64,000 nt of DNA from Wuchereria bancrofti (lineage: Eukaryota > Nematoda > Chromadorea > Rhabditida > Onchocercidae). Below, in pieces: positions 26,346 through 40,914 of the stretch. A program made the translations under genes and the position numbers. The number at the start of each line of letters is the position of its first letter. Position 1 is the stretch's first letter. The DNA lies in the NCBI GenBank assembly GCA_005281725.1, contig SSBO01000009.1, positions 1,767-65,766 of the forward strand, in the 5' to 3' direction. A model generated the notes under the pieces. That model made no database searches. It saw nothing but the letters and a program-made list of their open reading frames with translations, and had not been told where the DNA came from.

Positions 26346-27847
26346 ATATATATAGCAATATGCTCTTCTGCTACTCTGTTATTTAACAGCATTTTAAATA
26401 GTTTATCAAATTTTTCCATCCATTTTAGCTCAACGAAACGATAGTTTATTAAATGATAAATGCATTTTACTCTCTTTTTTCTCTTTTTTTTTTATTATAA
26501 ATAACTGTTAGTTTTATGCAATATTGAGTAATTAGGAATAATATAAATTTATGCAATTTTCTGAATATTTTTTGAAAAGAAATAAAACGAAATAAGACAA
26601 AAAAAAAAATAAATAAATAAAGCTTAAAAGAAAAAAGTAATAGTTTGTTAAGAAATGTAAATGAAAAATTGATAAATGATGTGATGAGATTTTATTTTAT
26701 TTATTTATTTATTTCTTTCTTTGATGAATGCTAAAATATTATAACGAAAAGCTAAACTAGTCTTTATTTATTAGCTTATATAAGTATAATTTGCAGCACT
26801 TGATTTTCATTTTTTTTTTACCAAAATTATTTTGATATATTTAAAAATTGCATATTAATAATTTAAATTAGAAATTTTCAAAAGAAAAAGTTATTAACAA
26901 TTTATAATATGATCAATTTATGTATTTTAGTTGAATTTAATATGAACTGAATTAAATTAAATACGTTGAAATATCATTAAGAAATTTAGATTTAAAATTC
27001 AGTTAGTTTCATTCAATTTTTTTTTTTTTTTTTTTGTTTATGATTGTAAAATGAAAAGAAAGGAAACAATGTGTTATTCTTTTCATTATAATTTTGTATC
27101 AAATATCTTTTTACTCTTTTTTTTTGAAAAATTATAACATTCCAGTCTAAAATGAAATAATTGAAATTCATTCCATCAAAAAAAAAATATGTAATATTTA
27201 AATGATAAGAAAATTGGTTAATTAATTAATTAGTTGATCGATTTATTTAATCAATTAAATTGAATTTTTATTAATTAAATTTAATTTTTCCCACTTTTTT
27301 TTTGTTTCCTTTTTCTTTTTACTACACTTTTTTTTTCTTATTTTGAAATGATAAATATATTTGCATATATGAGAAAAGTCTGAGTGAAAAAAAAAAAAAA
27401 AAAAACGGAAAAATGAAGAAATGAATAATTTAGTTCTTGTGGGTGGATGGGTAGTTTTAGAAACTAAAACCTTTTTTGAGCCATTAGAGAGAATCATTTT
27501 CTTCATCATTCTATCATTTGCAAAAAAAAAAAAATTGGAGAGAGAGAGAGAAAGAGAAAGAAAGAGGAAAAGAAAAGTGAAGGAAGAAAAAGAAAAGGAA
27601 AATAATAGCTGATCATCTGTCAATGAGACAAATATATCCCAGTTGATTTAAAATTCCAATGTCTTAAGCCTTTTTTTTTTTTTTTTTGTTCCTTTTTTCA
27701 TCTTTCGTCTTTTTTTTGTCATACCAAAAACGATTTGCTTCCATTAAAGTTTTCTAATATTTGCTTATTTGTTTTTTTTTTCTTTTGTTGAATTAAAGAA
27801 AAGCTAAAAGTTAATTTTTTGTTAAAGAAAAAAAAAATTGTTATTAA

Positions 27848-27985
27848 TGTCGTTGTTGTTGTTATTGTTGTTGAAAATAATTATTAAACAATTTAGTAGA
27901 TGTCGTTGTTGTTGAAAATAATTATTAAACAATTTAGTAGATGTCGTTGTTGTTGTTATTGTTGTTGAAAATTTAGTAAATATTT
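27848..27985. repeat. GTT-rich minisatellite
   Basis: Units starting TGTCGTTGTTGTTG at 27848, 27901 and 27942 alternate with a constant part, GAAAATAATTATTAAACAAT plus TTAGTAGA. The units differ in the number of GTT triplets (53 and 41 bp). Confidence 0.8.
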
Positions 27986-30900
27986 GAGTGTTTTTTTTTT
28001 TTGAGTATTAGAATAATAAGTTGTTTATTTGTCCTTTTTTTATTTGTTGAACTGAAAAAAAACTTGAAAGTAAATTTTTTTCCATTTATTTGAAAAGAAA
28101 AATTAAAAACAAAATTTTTTTTTTCTTTTAGTTTATTGCTATTATTTATTGTTATTGAAAACAAATAATAAATAATTTGTTAAATTTTCCAATATTTGAT
28201 TGTTGAAATAGTAATTAATAAATGTTATTGCTGATTTTAATGACTTTTAGTGAAAATTTGCTTTCAGATTTTATTGTTTGATTGTTTTATTTTGCAGTAA
28301 TTCTTTATCGATGAAAAGAAATTTGTAATTAAAATTAAAGAGAGAGGGTGAGAGAGAGAGAGAAAAAAGAGAGAAACAAATAAAAAAAGCATGAGAAAAA
28401 ATTAAATTATTTCATTAATAGGTAATGTTATTTTGAATAATTTGTTGCATAAATTACCGTTAATAATGATTATTAATAAAATTTTAAACATTTAAAAGAA
28501 AAAACTTTTCACTTTTTCTATTTTACAATATCTAATAAAAAATTTAGTAACTTTTAATTTATATTTATGAAAATTGACTTGTCATAATTACTTGTAAATT
28601 TTTTTTTTTTGCATTAATTAAATTTTAAATCGTTTTTCAGATAAATAAGCAACGGCAACAAAAAAGCAAAAAGCAACAAAAAAAAATTGAATAAATAATT
28701 ATTATTTCTGATTCAATTAGTGCATAATTATTTAAAACTCCTTTTTCACTTTTCTATTACAATTGAATTCTTAATAAAAATTAATTTTTAATGAGAATTA
28801 CACCAAAAAGAAACAAATGCAACTAATACAAAAAATTATTCGAATATAATTCGATTATTAATTGATAAAATATTTCAGTTTTCATTTCTCATCCGCAATT
28901 ATAATTATGCATATTACATCAATAAAGATAAAAAATAAATAATGAATTTGTATTGGAATTAATTAATCTAAAATAATCTGCTATTAACAATAAAATATGC
29001 AAAAAATTTTATACTAATTAAAGTAAAGGAAAAATTTTCTACCTAAAATTACTTCTAAAATATCACAATATTTTTTTTTTGTTGTTCATAATACTATTAG
29101 CTTTTTTTCTGTGGAAAAATTCCATATGACAAGCATTGCCAATCAAAATTGTCAACCAAAAATTTCTCTTTTTCTTTCCATTTTCCAATTTTCTGTTTTC
29201 TCTTTCACTTCATTCCATTCATTATTAGCATTAATTAATTCAAGCCAAGAAAAATCAACAAACTTTTAAAAAATTTTGTTTGTTTGTTTGCATTGTGTTT
29301 ATCAATTGATGCAGTGATGGTAGGTAAATAAAAGTTAAACAATAAATAAAAACGAAATAAAAAAATAAAAGTTAGGTAAATAAAAGTTAAACAAATACAA
29401 ATTTATCCTATCAGTCCTTTTCAATTCTTTCAATTCTAATTATTGCTTAATAAAAATAATAAAAAAAATAGAAATAGCAAATATAATACTAAATATAAGT
29501 GCATTATTATATAAATAAACAAATTTGGGGGGTGAAAAATAGAAGATAATTAATTATTTTACCCATTTTCAATCTTTTATTATGCTTTTTTTTCGTTATT
29601 CTTTTTTCGAAACTTTTTCAATTATTTAAATATATATTTTGAAAAAATATAAAAAATATATTAAAAAAAAATTTTCCTTGCAACTTAGAGAAGTAAATGC
29701 TAATTAAGAGTGAAATTTGCAAATTCACAAAAATAAATTTAATTATCTAATATTCAAATTTGAAAAATTGATTTGTAATGAAATGTTATAAAAATTATTT
29801 CAAATTTCCAAGTAGTACAAAAGCATCTAAAATGTAAAATCATAATCATCAGTAACATTCTTTTTTTTTCCTTTTACAATAATAAAATAATTTGTAGAAA
29901 AAAATGCAAACAATTAATAAAACTTTTAAAATAAACAGCTTTAAAAAGAAAAAGAAAAAATTTAAATCAATGATAATAAATTTGAACAGTGAATAAATAG
30001 TTCGAAGATTTAAATTCTTCGATAAATGACGAATTATTTGAATGAAATTTTGATGAACAGTTGCTCAATCAAATATTAAATTCTCATGAAACAATGACAT
30101 CGATGTTATCATTGAAAATTATACGATAAATCAAGAATAATAATAATACTGAAATCGAATGATATGAAAAAATGAAATGAAAATTATTCAAACTTTCAAA
30201 TTGCTTTGATGAATTAAATTTTAATCCAATACTAATCTATTTCTTAACATCAGTAATAATTCATCGAGTAATTTTATTTATTTGGCAATGTTTAATCAAT
30301 TAATTGAATAAGAATTAATTGAATATGCAAAAATTTTATTTGATAAACATATTTTTGTGCAAACGATCCCAAAAAAAATGAAATCTAATTTTTTCAAATT
30401 TATAATAACCAAATTCTATAATAATCAAATTCAAAGAAAAAAGAAATGGAAAAAAATTGGCAACTGTAAAGTTAATAAGTGCAATATTTAAATATAGGTA
30501 TAATAAAATTTAATTTAAAAAACTTAGTGTGCTAATTTTTTTGGATGAAAATTTGACAGCACTTTGCATTAATATTTTTAATCAAATTTAAATTTAAAGA
30601 TTTATTAAATGTAAAGTAAAATGAGAAATTTTTGATAAATAAGCTATTGTTTTAATTTTTCTTGATAAAAACTGACCAAAAATTGTTACAACAAAACTTA
30701 AATTTTCATTTGAAATTTCTTGATTAAGATTATTATAATAATTATAATTAATAAATTCAATAAATTCATTTAACTATAAAATAATGAGTGATTGTTAAAG
30801 ATCTGATGAATAATTTATTAATTTAAATCGTTTGAATTACATTTGAAGCATTTTTCACTTATCGGTGGTATAGATTGAAAATTAAAAATGAAAAAAGATT

Positions 30901-31989
30901 ATTTAAAAAAAATTTTTAAATTAAATTTAAAACAAAAACAAAATAGTATAATTTGATGGAAGTATTTATTCAACCATTTGGCAAATGATATGAATGGGAA
31001 ATGAAATGAAAATTCATTTGTCAATCATTATAGATTCTCATTTAGCATCAATTCATTTATTCTTAAATTAATTTTTGCGCTTCACTTTTACGACAATAAA
31101 CATTAACTTTTAAAAGATAAAAAAGAAAAATAAAAAAACAAAAAAAATTTTTTTTCATATTTTAAAAGATATGAAGTTGTAAAATATAACAATAATGTTC
31201 AATTGATCTTAAAATTAATTGCATTTATTTTACTACTAATAAATGTAATTGAAAAAACTTAAACTTCATTGTGAAAAAAAAATAATAATAATATGATTTT
31301 TTTCTAAATAATTATAGATTAATTATAATTTCTAAAACAAAAAGTTTGGTGATTATAATTTTAATTTGTCTTATTGTTGCATAAATTGATTAACAACTAG
31401 TTAAAAATTAAAAATGAGAAAGACAATCTTTCTTCTATTCAAATTACATATTTTTAAATTTTAATAAAATAAGTTAAATTTTATGAAAATTAGAAACTAA
31501 GTTAACCATAATACGACAAATTCACAATTTTTATTTTAATTTGATAATTTATTATCATTTGTTGATAATATTAGTAAAAAATTTTAGTAGTACTGTTAGA
31601 AGCAAAAAAAATACTTGGCTATTAATATGAAATTAATCAATGTACGATATTATCCGATATGAAATTTGATAATAAAGTATCATCGTATGATGAATGACGT
31701 GTAGAAGTGTATAACACGTAAAAGCGTATATTCACGTAAAAATCAAGCAACAGGGAACTTTTTTATTTATCATTAATTATTTTTGTTGTTTATTGTAAGT
31801 ATTATTTAGCAATTTATAATTTTTTGTTAACTTTGGCAATGTTTCAGCTAATTAATTATACTTAATCGATGAATAAACGTTCTTTGGCCTTTTACATCGT
31901 ATTTTCAAGTATTTATTCTGATATTTTGTCACAATTTCTATTTTTGCAGGTTTTTTTTTAATTTGGTAATAATTATTATTTTTGTTATT

Positions 31990-32139
31990 ACTTTTTATCA
32001 TTATCATCATTATCATTGTTATCGTTATTATTATTATTGCTGCCACTGTTATTCTTTTCTTTCTTATTATTATTGTGGTTGTTGTTGTTATCATTATTAT
32101 TATTTTCCTCATTAATCATTATTATTTCATGGTTACCAC

Positions 32140-32170
<31 letters not shown>
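31990..32170. repeat. Trinucleotide microsatellite tract (ATT/ATC type)
   Basis: Runs of TTA, TCA, TTG and ATT triplets, ending in an almost pure ATT block at about 32140-32167. Both strands stay open for more than 80 codons because of the triplet composition; this is not taken as coding. Confidence 0.75.
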
Positions 32171-35100
32171 AGTATGGTTACTGTGATCAAGGATCGAAAT
32201 TTTATGGATAAGTTTTTATGCATAAAATTTGAATATATTCATTAAAATATTTTATCAATGGGAACTGGAATAAGATAATTTCATTATAGCTTGAAAAATA
32301 AGTTAGTGAATTTCTGATATTGACAACAAATATTTTCCATCTCTTTTCCCCTTCTCTTTTTCCTTTCTTCTTCTCTAACAAAAAATATTACGAAGAAAAA
32401 GTTTGACTCATTGCTATCAGTGATAACAAAACTTATCGAATATCAGTGTCAGCAATGATTCTGTGCTATATATGAAATACCAACAAAGGCTTAAACAACA
32501 TTTAAAACTAAATTTTTCGATTTAACATCAGTCTAATAATTGTGCAACAAAATGATTTGCATATATTAAAGAAATTATTAAATGATCATTTTGATGATAT
32601 AATGACTTATCATGAGTTAACTTTCACGATAACATATGAATTAACAATACTTAATTAAAACTTAATCACTGATAACATATATATCAGACAGTAAATCGTT
32701 GTCGCTCGTTATCACTGGAGGCTAATATAAATGATAAGCATAGGTCTATGTTAATAAATAATCTAACACTACACTTCTTATCATTTTTTTTAATTAAGCT
32801 AACATAGCGCTAATTAATGAAAATAAAAATAAAAGAATTTAAAAAAAAGTCGTCTACTCATCACTGCTTTGAAACATTCTTAACATTAAGTAATAAATTA
32901 AGATTTGATTAGATACACTGATACTTTGAGTGAAAACACTGATTGCTATTTGATAATTAATCCTTAATTTTTAGAATAAATTTGTAATCAAAGATTTCAC
33001 ATAAAGATAAGTTATCAAATTTTACTTATAAACATTACAATTTGGTTTCTTCTTTTTTTTTCATAGTACAATCAAATATAATTTCCAATATATTTTTTTG
33101 ATATATGTATATCATATATCATTAATTAAGTCATTAATAAAGTATAAAATTAATTCAGTATTATATTAACTCAATATTACAATTAGTATTATTAATACTT
33201 ATCATTTTTATATTACATTTTTTATAACGTGTAATTATTTTATCACTAATTATCACTAATTATTATGTATAATTGCATTTGAACAAATGATAATAATGAA
33301 AAAAAATATACATTAGAATATCATAAAATATTATTTCATATTTAAACATAAACCATCTAAGCAAATATTTAAGCGTAAAACATAAATACGAGTAAAGCAG
33401 TAATATATTTAAACGTAAGTATATCTAACCATACACTTTAACGTACGTAAAGAAAAAAGTAATAAATAAATATGAGTGAAAAGTAATGTGAACATATCCT
33501 AAAATCTTATTCATTTTTAAAAATTAATTAATATATCATAAATTCAAAAAAAAAGTATTTTTTTTTTGCTATGCAATTTTTTTCGAAAAGAGAAAAAAGA
33601 CGCAAATTTAAAAGCAATTTATTTTGCATCTTTACAAATTACATAAAGAATAATTATTACATTTTAAAAACTTAAAAATAATTTTATCAGATCACATCAA
33701 ATACTAATTAATTATAGCTGCAAATAATCATTAGAAATTAAATTTAATTTTAATATGAAAAAAAAAGAAAATTGCAAGTATTTACAAGTATAATTAATAT
33801 ACATAAAAATACATATAACACTCATTATTTATCATTTTCATTTTTTAAATAAATTTTGCAGACTTTTGCAAGAAAAATTAGTTTAAAAAGAAAGGAAAGA
33901 ATTTTTTTTTGTTTTGAAATTAAAATATTAATATAATATAATAAATTTAGTGCTAGCTACAAAAGTAAATGTAATAATAATCTATTATGAGCGTTTTTTT
34001 CTTTTTTTTTTTTAATTTTAAAATACATTTTAATGTAGGTAATTAAATATAATATAATTGTATTACTATTATTAAAATATTTACAAATTTCTTTTTCTTT
34101 TTTCTTCCTTTTTATTTTATTCAGTCTCTTTTTTTTCTCTCTCTCATTTTGTGTCTGTTAACATGTCTGCTAACTAAATAATAATGATGAGATGTAAAAT
34201 GTCAACAGATGTGTCAACTGCTTTGTCACCAAACAGTTATGTTCATAATGAAACAAGGAAAATGATAATTCATTGTTGTTTCAGTGTCTCATTATTAGCA
34301 CAACTAGCAATTTAGTTGGATGATTTAGTTTTGTTAAAATATAATATAATTGTTAAATGTAATATAATATTGAATACAAAAAAAAAAAAAGGAAAACAAA
34401 AACAAGAAAATGAATTCAATGGAGGAATTAATTATAATAATAAAATGAAAATGTATTTAAAAAAAGATTTAATATAATTTGATATAATTGGTGAAAAAAA
34501 AAAGATAAATTTTGCAATAATTTGAGATTTACCTAAATATTTTTTGTCAAAATTGTAAATATCGCCTAGTATTAAAAAAAATTTGAAGGTTATTAAAAAT
34601 TTAATTGAAAATTCTATTTTCATTAAATTATATTTGATTTGATTGATTAAAAATTAGTAGTAATGCTTCTGCATGTTTATTTTAAATCTTATAACATTTT
34701 CAAAATTTTGTGATAATTATTTCGAAGTGAAATAATGTAAAATTAAAGAAAACATTAATTTAATTATTATCATAGACAGTATATTCTGTTATTAGATAAA
34801 AAAAAAATTAAGTGTTTTGGTAGCTATTAATGAAAATAATAGCTTAGAGAATTTTTTTATGAATTTAAATCGATACTATTAGTTATTGAAGAAATTTAAA
34901 TATTTTAAAAAAGGTCTGACTTGAAATGAAAACTTTCATTTGGTATTCCAGTATTTTTGTTTCAGATATATGAAAAGATTATTTTATTAATGTTTCTTTT
35001 AATAAATTAAAATATGCAACTTATTAATATAAATGTATAACTTATTGGTATAAATGTGCAACATAGTAATGCATAATTAACGGTAAATAATATTTAAATT

Positions 35101-36142
35101 GGTGGTGAAAATTTAACTTTAACATTTGAAATTTCTCAAAAAAAAAAATTTATAAATTAATTTTTCTCAAATAAATGTATAAAAATAACTGCTGAATAAT
35201 TTCGCTTAAAATAAATTGAATAATAATTTTTTTTTCCTTAAAATAATTAAGTCGAATAAAAAATTTCACTTGTTAACATAAAAAAAAAAAAAAAACTTAA
35301 TAAAAAACGAATGATTTTCGAATGATTTTAACAAATTGTAAAATGTAATGAAAGATTGGAATAATTATTAATTAATTATAAGTTACAAAATAATAAATTT
35401 TCAATATAATAGTTCTTAACTCATTCAAGAAAACCAGAAAAGTATTAGCAACTTAAAAAAAGCAATATTAATTTTATTTTTAATTTAAACAAATTGCTTA
35501 ATATTAGTAATAATATTGGACTTTTGTAAAATTAATCGAAATGGTTTTTGCAAAAATTATAATAATCGATTTTAATTTAAATGTACAAATGTAACGATAC
35601 AATAATTTACTATAATATCAATTATAAATTGTAATTATTAAAGTTTTTTTTTTACTTTTTTTTACAATATTTTGGAAGAAGTAAAAGAATTATGTTATAA
35701 ATTAATTTTATTTAAATTACATAAGCGTATCAATGCATTGTATCATTGCATATACAATAACAGTAATATAATTAATTTTAATTTATATTATCCAAAATTA
35801 TCATTTTTTTTTTTTACATTAATCATTCTGTATATCTATTAATAAATGTTAGAAATAATAGCAAAAATTTTTATTTAAACAGTTGAAGCATAAAGAATAA
35901 ATTTTGCAGTTGTATTTTGTTTTTTTTTTTTTTTTTTCAAAAAATAAACTTAAATAAATAAAAAACAAAAATAGAAACGGAAATTTAGCTGAGTATAATG
36001 CTTATTCAGCTTGAATTCATTTTTTTTTCTTTTTTTGAATTTAACAGCATTTAGGAAAAGTTTTTAAATACTAAATCATTTTACATTTCGATTAGTTATT
36101 TTTAAATTTCAACTCAATCATCTATTTGATTCATTCGTAATC

Positions 36143-38598
36143 ATGTCGATAGCTCATAAAATTGTAATCATTATTATGGCTGTTGCATTTTTGGATTATA
36201 TAACACCTGGTTAGCTAATTATTTTTTTTTTTATAATAAAATAATTAATTGCAAAACAACAATTCAAAGTGTTAAATAGTAAATTTTAAATTTGTTAAAT
36301 ATTCATTCTCAACCAATAATAATACCTTCTATCAAGTAATAATTACTCCTCTTTTAAGAACTTTTCTTCTTTATTTATTTATTTTCTTTTTTAAAATATC
36401 AAATATTAATATAATATAATTTTTACTTTTTGTGATAATATATTTTTTATTAATATATTTTTAAAAATATTACTACTTTTGGATACATCATAGTATTAAA
36501 TGCATAGTGCAACTTATAAATATATGATATTTCTTAGTTTTGTTATATTTTATGGTAAATTTTTTTTTTGTTAAAATTAAATTTAGATTGCATAAATGCA
36601 ACATCAAAAGGATGTCCAAATGGTACGATATGTTTTCTAGATGTATGCTATCCATCAGGAGGCGGTATATTTATATTTTTATATTAGAAAAAATTAAAAC
36701 TATAGTACTGTAAATAGAAATTAAATTAAAAACAAAAAATATTATCCATTTTTAATTACTCTATTTTATAATTAAAAATGAATGAAACATAAAAAAAGAA
36801 CAATTCTTAATTATATTGCATAATAAAATTTTTTTTACCATAAGTGTAAATAATTTAAATAAGTTGGAATAGAAGTATTGCTCAAAAATTGATTTTTGGT
36901 CAAATGTTGATTTAAAAAAAAAAAAAGAAAGAATGAATTTTGGACGATACGATTCATTTATCAAAATTAACTTATTTATTAATTACTCCTAGAAAAAATT
37001 TTTGAAGTATTACTCTAAAAAGATTTGATTAGTTATTAAAATTAATTGCAATAAATCAAACTTGCATTTATAATCTAAACCTTTACAATGATAAGTTAAA
37101 TCTTTAAAATAGTAATTTCAATTTTTGAAATGATAATTTTAATCCATGAAATGATTCATCGCAACTATAATCATTCCTGACAAAGATATTGTAAAAACAA
37201 ATTTAGCATTTCTTTCTTACTGCTTTGCTTCCTTGCAAAACAAAGTAGTTTTCCTTTCTTGATAGTTCAGATCGTTGACTTCTTTGTCTTCGATACTGGT
37301 AGATTCTCAAATCTGTGCTGGTTCCGTTCTGTGTACGTGTATTGTGGGAGTTTTCGTGAAATACTTTATTATTCAAACCTCAAATTTGACCACAGAATTA
37401 AACCACAGATTAACATTAAAAATTATACAACATTACAATAACGAATTGATACATAACACACAAATATAACTTAATTTAAAGATATAAGCAAGCTAGACAC
37501 CTCCCAACTGAGCCATACAAACTGCGCCATATCAAAACAAGAAACTATAATGAATGACTTTGTAAGGAAGAATATTGGGAGGAATTTTATGGATGTTAAG
37601 GTTACAAAGTAAATTAAAATCACTTAAAATAATAATTTATGTTGTGAAGGGAAATTGATTTAATACAAAGATGGTTTTACGATAAATCCTTGATTTACAG
37701 CCTCATTAACATCACTTGTAATTATCTCATTATTATATGCATTATAATCTTTGTTCATTACGTTATAGCTTTGCCATTGTGGCGACTGATATTAATAATG
37801 CATTTCAAGAAAATTAATCATTAGATTGTGAATTTCAAAACGACAATTTAAATCTTAGGAAATGATAATTCAAAAGTTTGATAACATTTTCAGAAAATTG
37901 CGAGTAGTTTTAATTTATGCTTCCAATTTTTTAGCTTGCTCTAATGGAACTTGTGATACTGCATACATATGTGTAAATGCTACATGCCTAAATATCAATG
38001 CACCTGTACCTTCGGCGACTACAACTGGAAGTAAATCAATTTATTTTATTAAAAAATAAAATTTATTTTACATAAATACTATTTTCATCGAAAGTAAATC
38101 AAAGTTAAAACTGAACTATCAAATGCTAATTAATGCATATTTTTTCTAAAGTTTTTTTTTTATATAAAGCCTAAATTTTTTTTGAAAACTTTTATAAAGC
38201 TTTCAAATTTTATAAAGTTGAAAAATCATTGGTAGTTTTAATTGTTATTTCGTTAACATACACCAAATTAGTATTATATTCTTTTGTTTTCCTTTTGGTT
38301 CTTTTTTCTTTTTGATCTTCAATTTCTTCTTCATCCACAATTCTTTTTTTTTTTGTCGTCTTCAATTTTGTTTTTTAGATGTCTTATTGCTAAATGAATA
38401 TCTTTGTAGATCATATACTTTCTATTTCACATTTTGAAGCACTGTTATTTTTATTTGAGTAAATAATGTTGAACTTCTTGTAGCATATATTATTAAATCC
38501 TTAAAAGTTCTTATTTTTGCTAAAATTTAAAAATTAAACATTCATTAAATTTATTTGTACTCAAATAAAAATAACAACATTTTAACAGTAACAACAAC

Positions 38599-38632
<34 letters not shown>

Positions 38633-39391
38633 ACAACAACAACGACAATAACAACAACAACAATCACGTGTGTAGATCTTAATGCACCAGGTCGACCCAG
38701 TGATTGCCCAAGATTGAGTTATTTATGCCAAGATCCTTTATATTACAATTTAATGACACAACAATGCCCATTTACGTGTAATCGTTGTACGGGTCGCAAT
38801 TCTAACCCATCATCTACAAATCAAGGTACTTTTATGCTTATCATTTATCATAAAAATATTAAAGTATGATGAAATAGAAAAATCACAGAAGAATAAATCA
38901 TTTCTTAATTATCAAATTGTAATATAATATAATTTTTAGCATTTTTTTTTTGACGAAAATAATTTGTTAATAAAATTTAAAATAAATTAACAAATTGCAA
39001 AATATATTAAAATTTTAAGTGGAAATTTATTAAATACAATAGAATACTGAATAAGAATGATAAAAAAAAAATTAAATGGCAAAAAGTTAATCAAAAAATT
39101 AATCCAATAAGAGTTTGTTTAAGAGAAAAGGAAAGATTAAACAATAATTGAAAGATATTTGTTGTTGCTATTAATTTTTTGTTACAATTGTATTTGTTAT
39201 AATCTTAAATTATTGATTACTTGCTAGAAATTAAATTTATTTAAATACGCTTAAAGTAATTTTTAGCTTGTTTTGATCGAACTGGAGCAGACGGTACTTC
39301 AAATTGCGCCTCTGTCGCATACTTATGCCAAAATGCCTTATATCGTCAACTCATGAAGAGTCAATGTCCAAAAACTTGCAGATACTGTTAA
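36143..39391 (+). CDS. Secreted cysteine-rich protein with a poly-Thr linker and two ShK/SXC domains
   Basis: Five exons: 36143-36209, 36587-36664, 37935-38030, 38589-38825 and 39267-39391; all joins are in phase and give 200 residues. Residues 1-22 form a signal peptide. Residues 23-80 hold a small cysteine-rich region (GCPNGTIC, then CSNGTCDT and ICVNATC) with several N-x-T glycosylation sites. Residues 82-107 are almost pure Thr from an ACA run. Two ShK (SXC) domains follow, C108 to about C144 and C161-C200, each with six cysteines in the C-x3-C-x2-C ending (CPFTCNRC; CPKTCRYC). The protein ends on the last cysteine. ShK domains occur in many nematode secreted, mucin-like and matrix proteins; homology to an anemone channel-blocking peptide does not by itself make this a toxin. 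AATAAA lies at 39478-39483. Target or location beyond secretion is unknown. Confidence 0.85.
36665..37934 (+). other. Long intron with an inserted block of different composition
   Basis: The second intron of the ShK gene is 1.27 kb. About 37190-37560 is richer in G+C than the rest. On its minus strand it has a tRNA A-box-like run (TATGGCTCAGTTGGGAGG, about 37501-37519). Open frames within it lack splice signals in phase with the gene, so it is read as an inserted element, possibly a tRNA-derived SINE fragment. Confidence 0.35.
38589..38668 (+). repeat. ACA/ACG microsatellite inside an exon
   Basis: About 26 codons of ACA with a few ACG, ATA and ATC, translated as a Thr run between the N-terminal Cys-rich region and the first ShK domain. 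Its length is expected to vary between individuals. Confidence 0.9.
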
Positions 39392-40900
39392 ATGATTATA
39401 ATAAAATTATCAAAAAATTATCGATTTATTATTCTATAAACAAAATATTCAATATATTAATATTGATTTTATGATAAAATAAAATTATTTTACTGTATGT
39501 GTTGCATCCTATTTTACATATGTATTATAAACAAGCTAAAACGATAAGGATAAATTTGAAGTTTTTCAATCAAAGAAAGGATAGATCTAAGATTGGTATA
39601 TGGACAAATCAGAATGTTACTGAATTAAAACAAGATTCATATTGAAACAAAATTCAATTTAAATATCTCAAATCATGAACAAGTCAAAAGATTTTTAAAC
39701 TGATAAAAAAAATTCGAAGTTCTAAGTTAAGACAGTGATAGATCTAAAAGGTTTATATTGGATCTTGGAAAGATAATGTGTTTAAAATATTTTATAAGAA
39801 ATAATTTTAATAAGTTTTTGTAATTATATTAAATTACCTTTAATAATTAATAATTAACAATAATGATACTATTAATAATAATAATTAATAACAATAATAA
39901 TAATATTTTAATAATATATTTATATAGAATTATTAGGATGGCAATCAATATGTTCAAATCTTTGAATAATAAAGGAGAAAGATAACTTTTGTTTTTTCTT
40001 AAGAAATTGACCCTTTGAGATATTATTATATATGCATATGTGAACGTATTGTAATGGTCAATACAAAAGCAAATGAATGTGACCAGCAAAAGAATCTAGT
40101 GGAAAATGTATATGAGATAATGGCTATTTATGTTTGATTCATTTGTCAATATTAGTTATTGTTTGTTTCTTTTCTTTGTTTATTACATAATGACTTTGGT
40201 TATTACAATCGTTTAGGATTTTTCTTTTTATTAGTTATATTTCGGATTAATTACGTGATCGTTTATTTATTAGGACCATTGATTATTTATTAAGATCTTA
40301 GAGATATTAATTAAGGTGTTATGTATGCATACTTGTTTTTTTTTTTTAGTGGAGGGTCAATTACTTAAGTTTTTATTCTCTCTTTTTTTCGTTTTATGGA
40401 AAAAAAAATGAGTAGTTATGAAAATTTGCGTAGAGCTAAACAAATATATTTTTATTCGGTAAGATTTTTATTACGGAATACGCTTCAACAGTAAAAAATC
40501 GAGACGTACGTGGTAAGTTAGTGTAGTAATGTTACAATAAGTTGAAGCATTTCATTGTAAACTTTTTTTACATATCTACTAGATTGTTCTAATCATATTA
40601 AGCAATTTTAATAATAATGGTTAGTGATTTTACTATAGCAAAGATGAGTAGAATGATGCAATATTAATAACTCTTATCGAATAAGCAATTAATTAATCAA
40701 TCAATTGTTAATTTATCAATTAAAAGAAAAATCAACCCCAGTTTTATCAAAAATGTTTTGTTGTTGTTTGCTTGTTTGTTTGTTTGTTTGCTTTTTCAAG
40801 TGTGTTGTACAAATTTATCGTTCCATAAAATAAAATTGTCGAACTTTTATCCTTTCTTTGTTTCCAAAAAATAAATAAATAATATTTTTAAGAAAAAAAT
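39392..40900. other. Intergenic AT-rich stretch
   Basis: It carries the ShK gene's poly(A) signal and an (TTTG)n tract at about 40770-40795. No other gene is supported. Confidence 0.5.
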
Positions 40901-40903
40901 GAT

Positions 40904-40908
40904 TTTAG
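40904..40908 (+). promoter_or_regulatory. Probable trans-splice acceptor of the kinase gene
   Basis: TTTAG ends at 40908, six bases before the ATG at 40915, and follows a poor coding context, as expected for spliced-leader addition. Confidence 0.45.
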
Positions 40909-40914
40909 ATACAA

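Larger units (their letters stand above)
26346..36142. other. Long gene-poor AT-rich region
   Basis: About 9.8 kb with no supportable gene. It contains GA/AG tracts (27540-27600 and 28340-28375), a GTT minisatellite (27848-27985), an ATT/TCA trinucleotide tract (31990-32170) and many homopolymers. Longer open frames here (27255-27623, 31852-32245) are products of these tracts. Short GC-bearing words such as ACGTGTAGAAG and CACGTAAAAATC near 31697-31744 are the only other texture noticed. Confidence 0.5.

Noticed and set aside
27255..27623. 122-residue open frame on the minus strand and a 63-residue one on the plus strand
   Set aside because: Composition (Ser/Phe/Leu or Arg/Glu/Lys runs) comes from homopolymers and GA tracts; nothing protein-like.
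31852..32245. Opposing open frames over a microsatellite
   Set aside because: Triplet microsatellite artefact, with Ile/Val or Met/Thr runs only.
37259..37469. Two overlapping open frames in an intron of the ShK gene
   Set aside because: No splice signals in phase with the gene, no recognisable domain; better explained as an inserted element.
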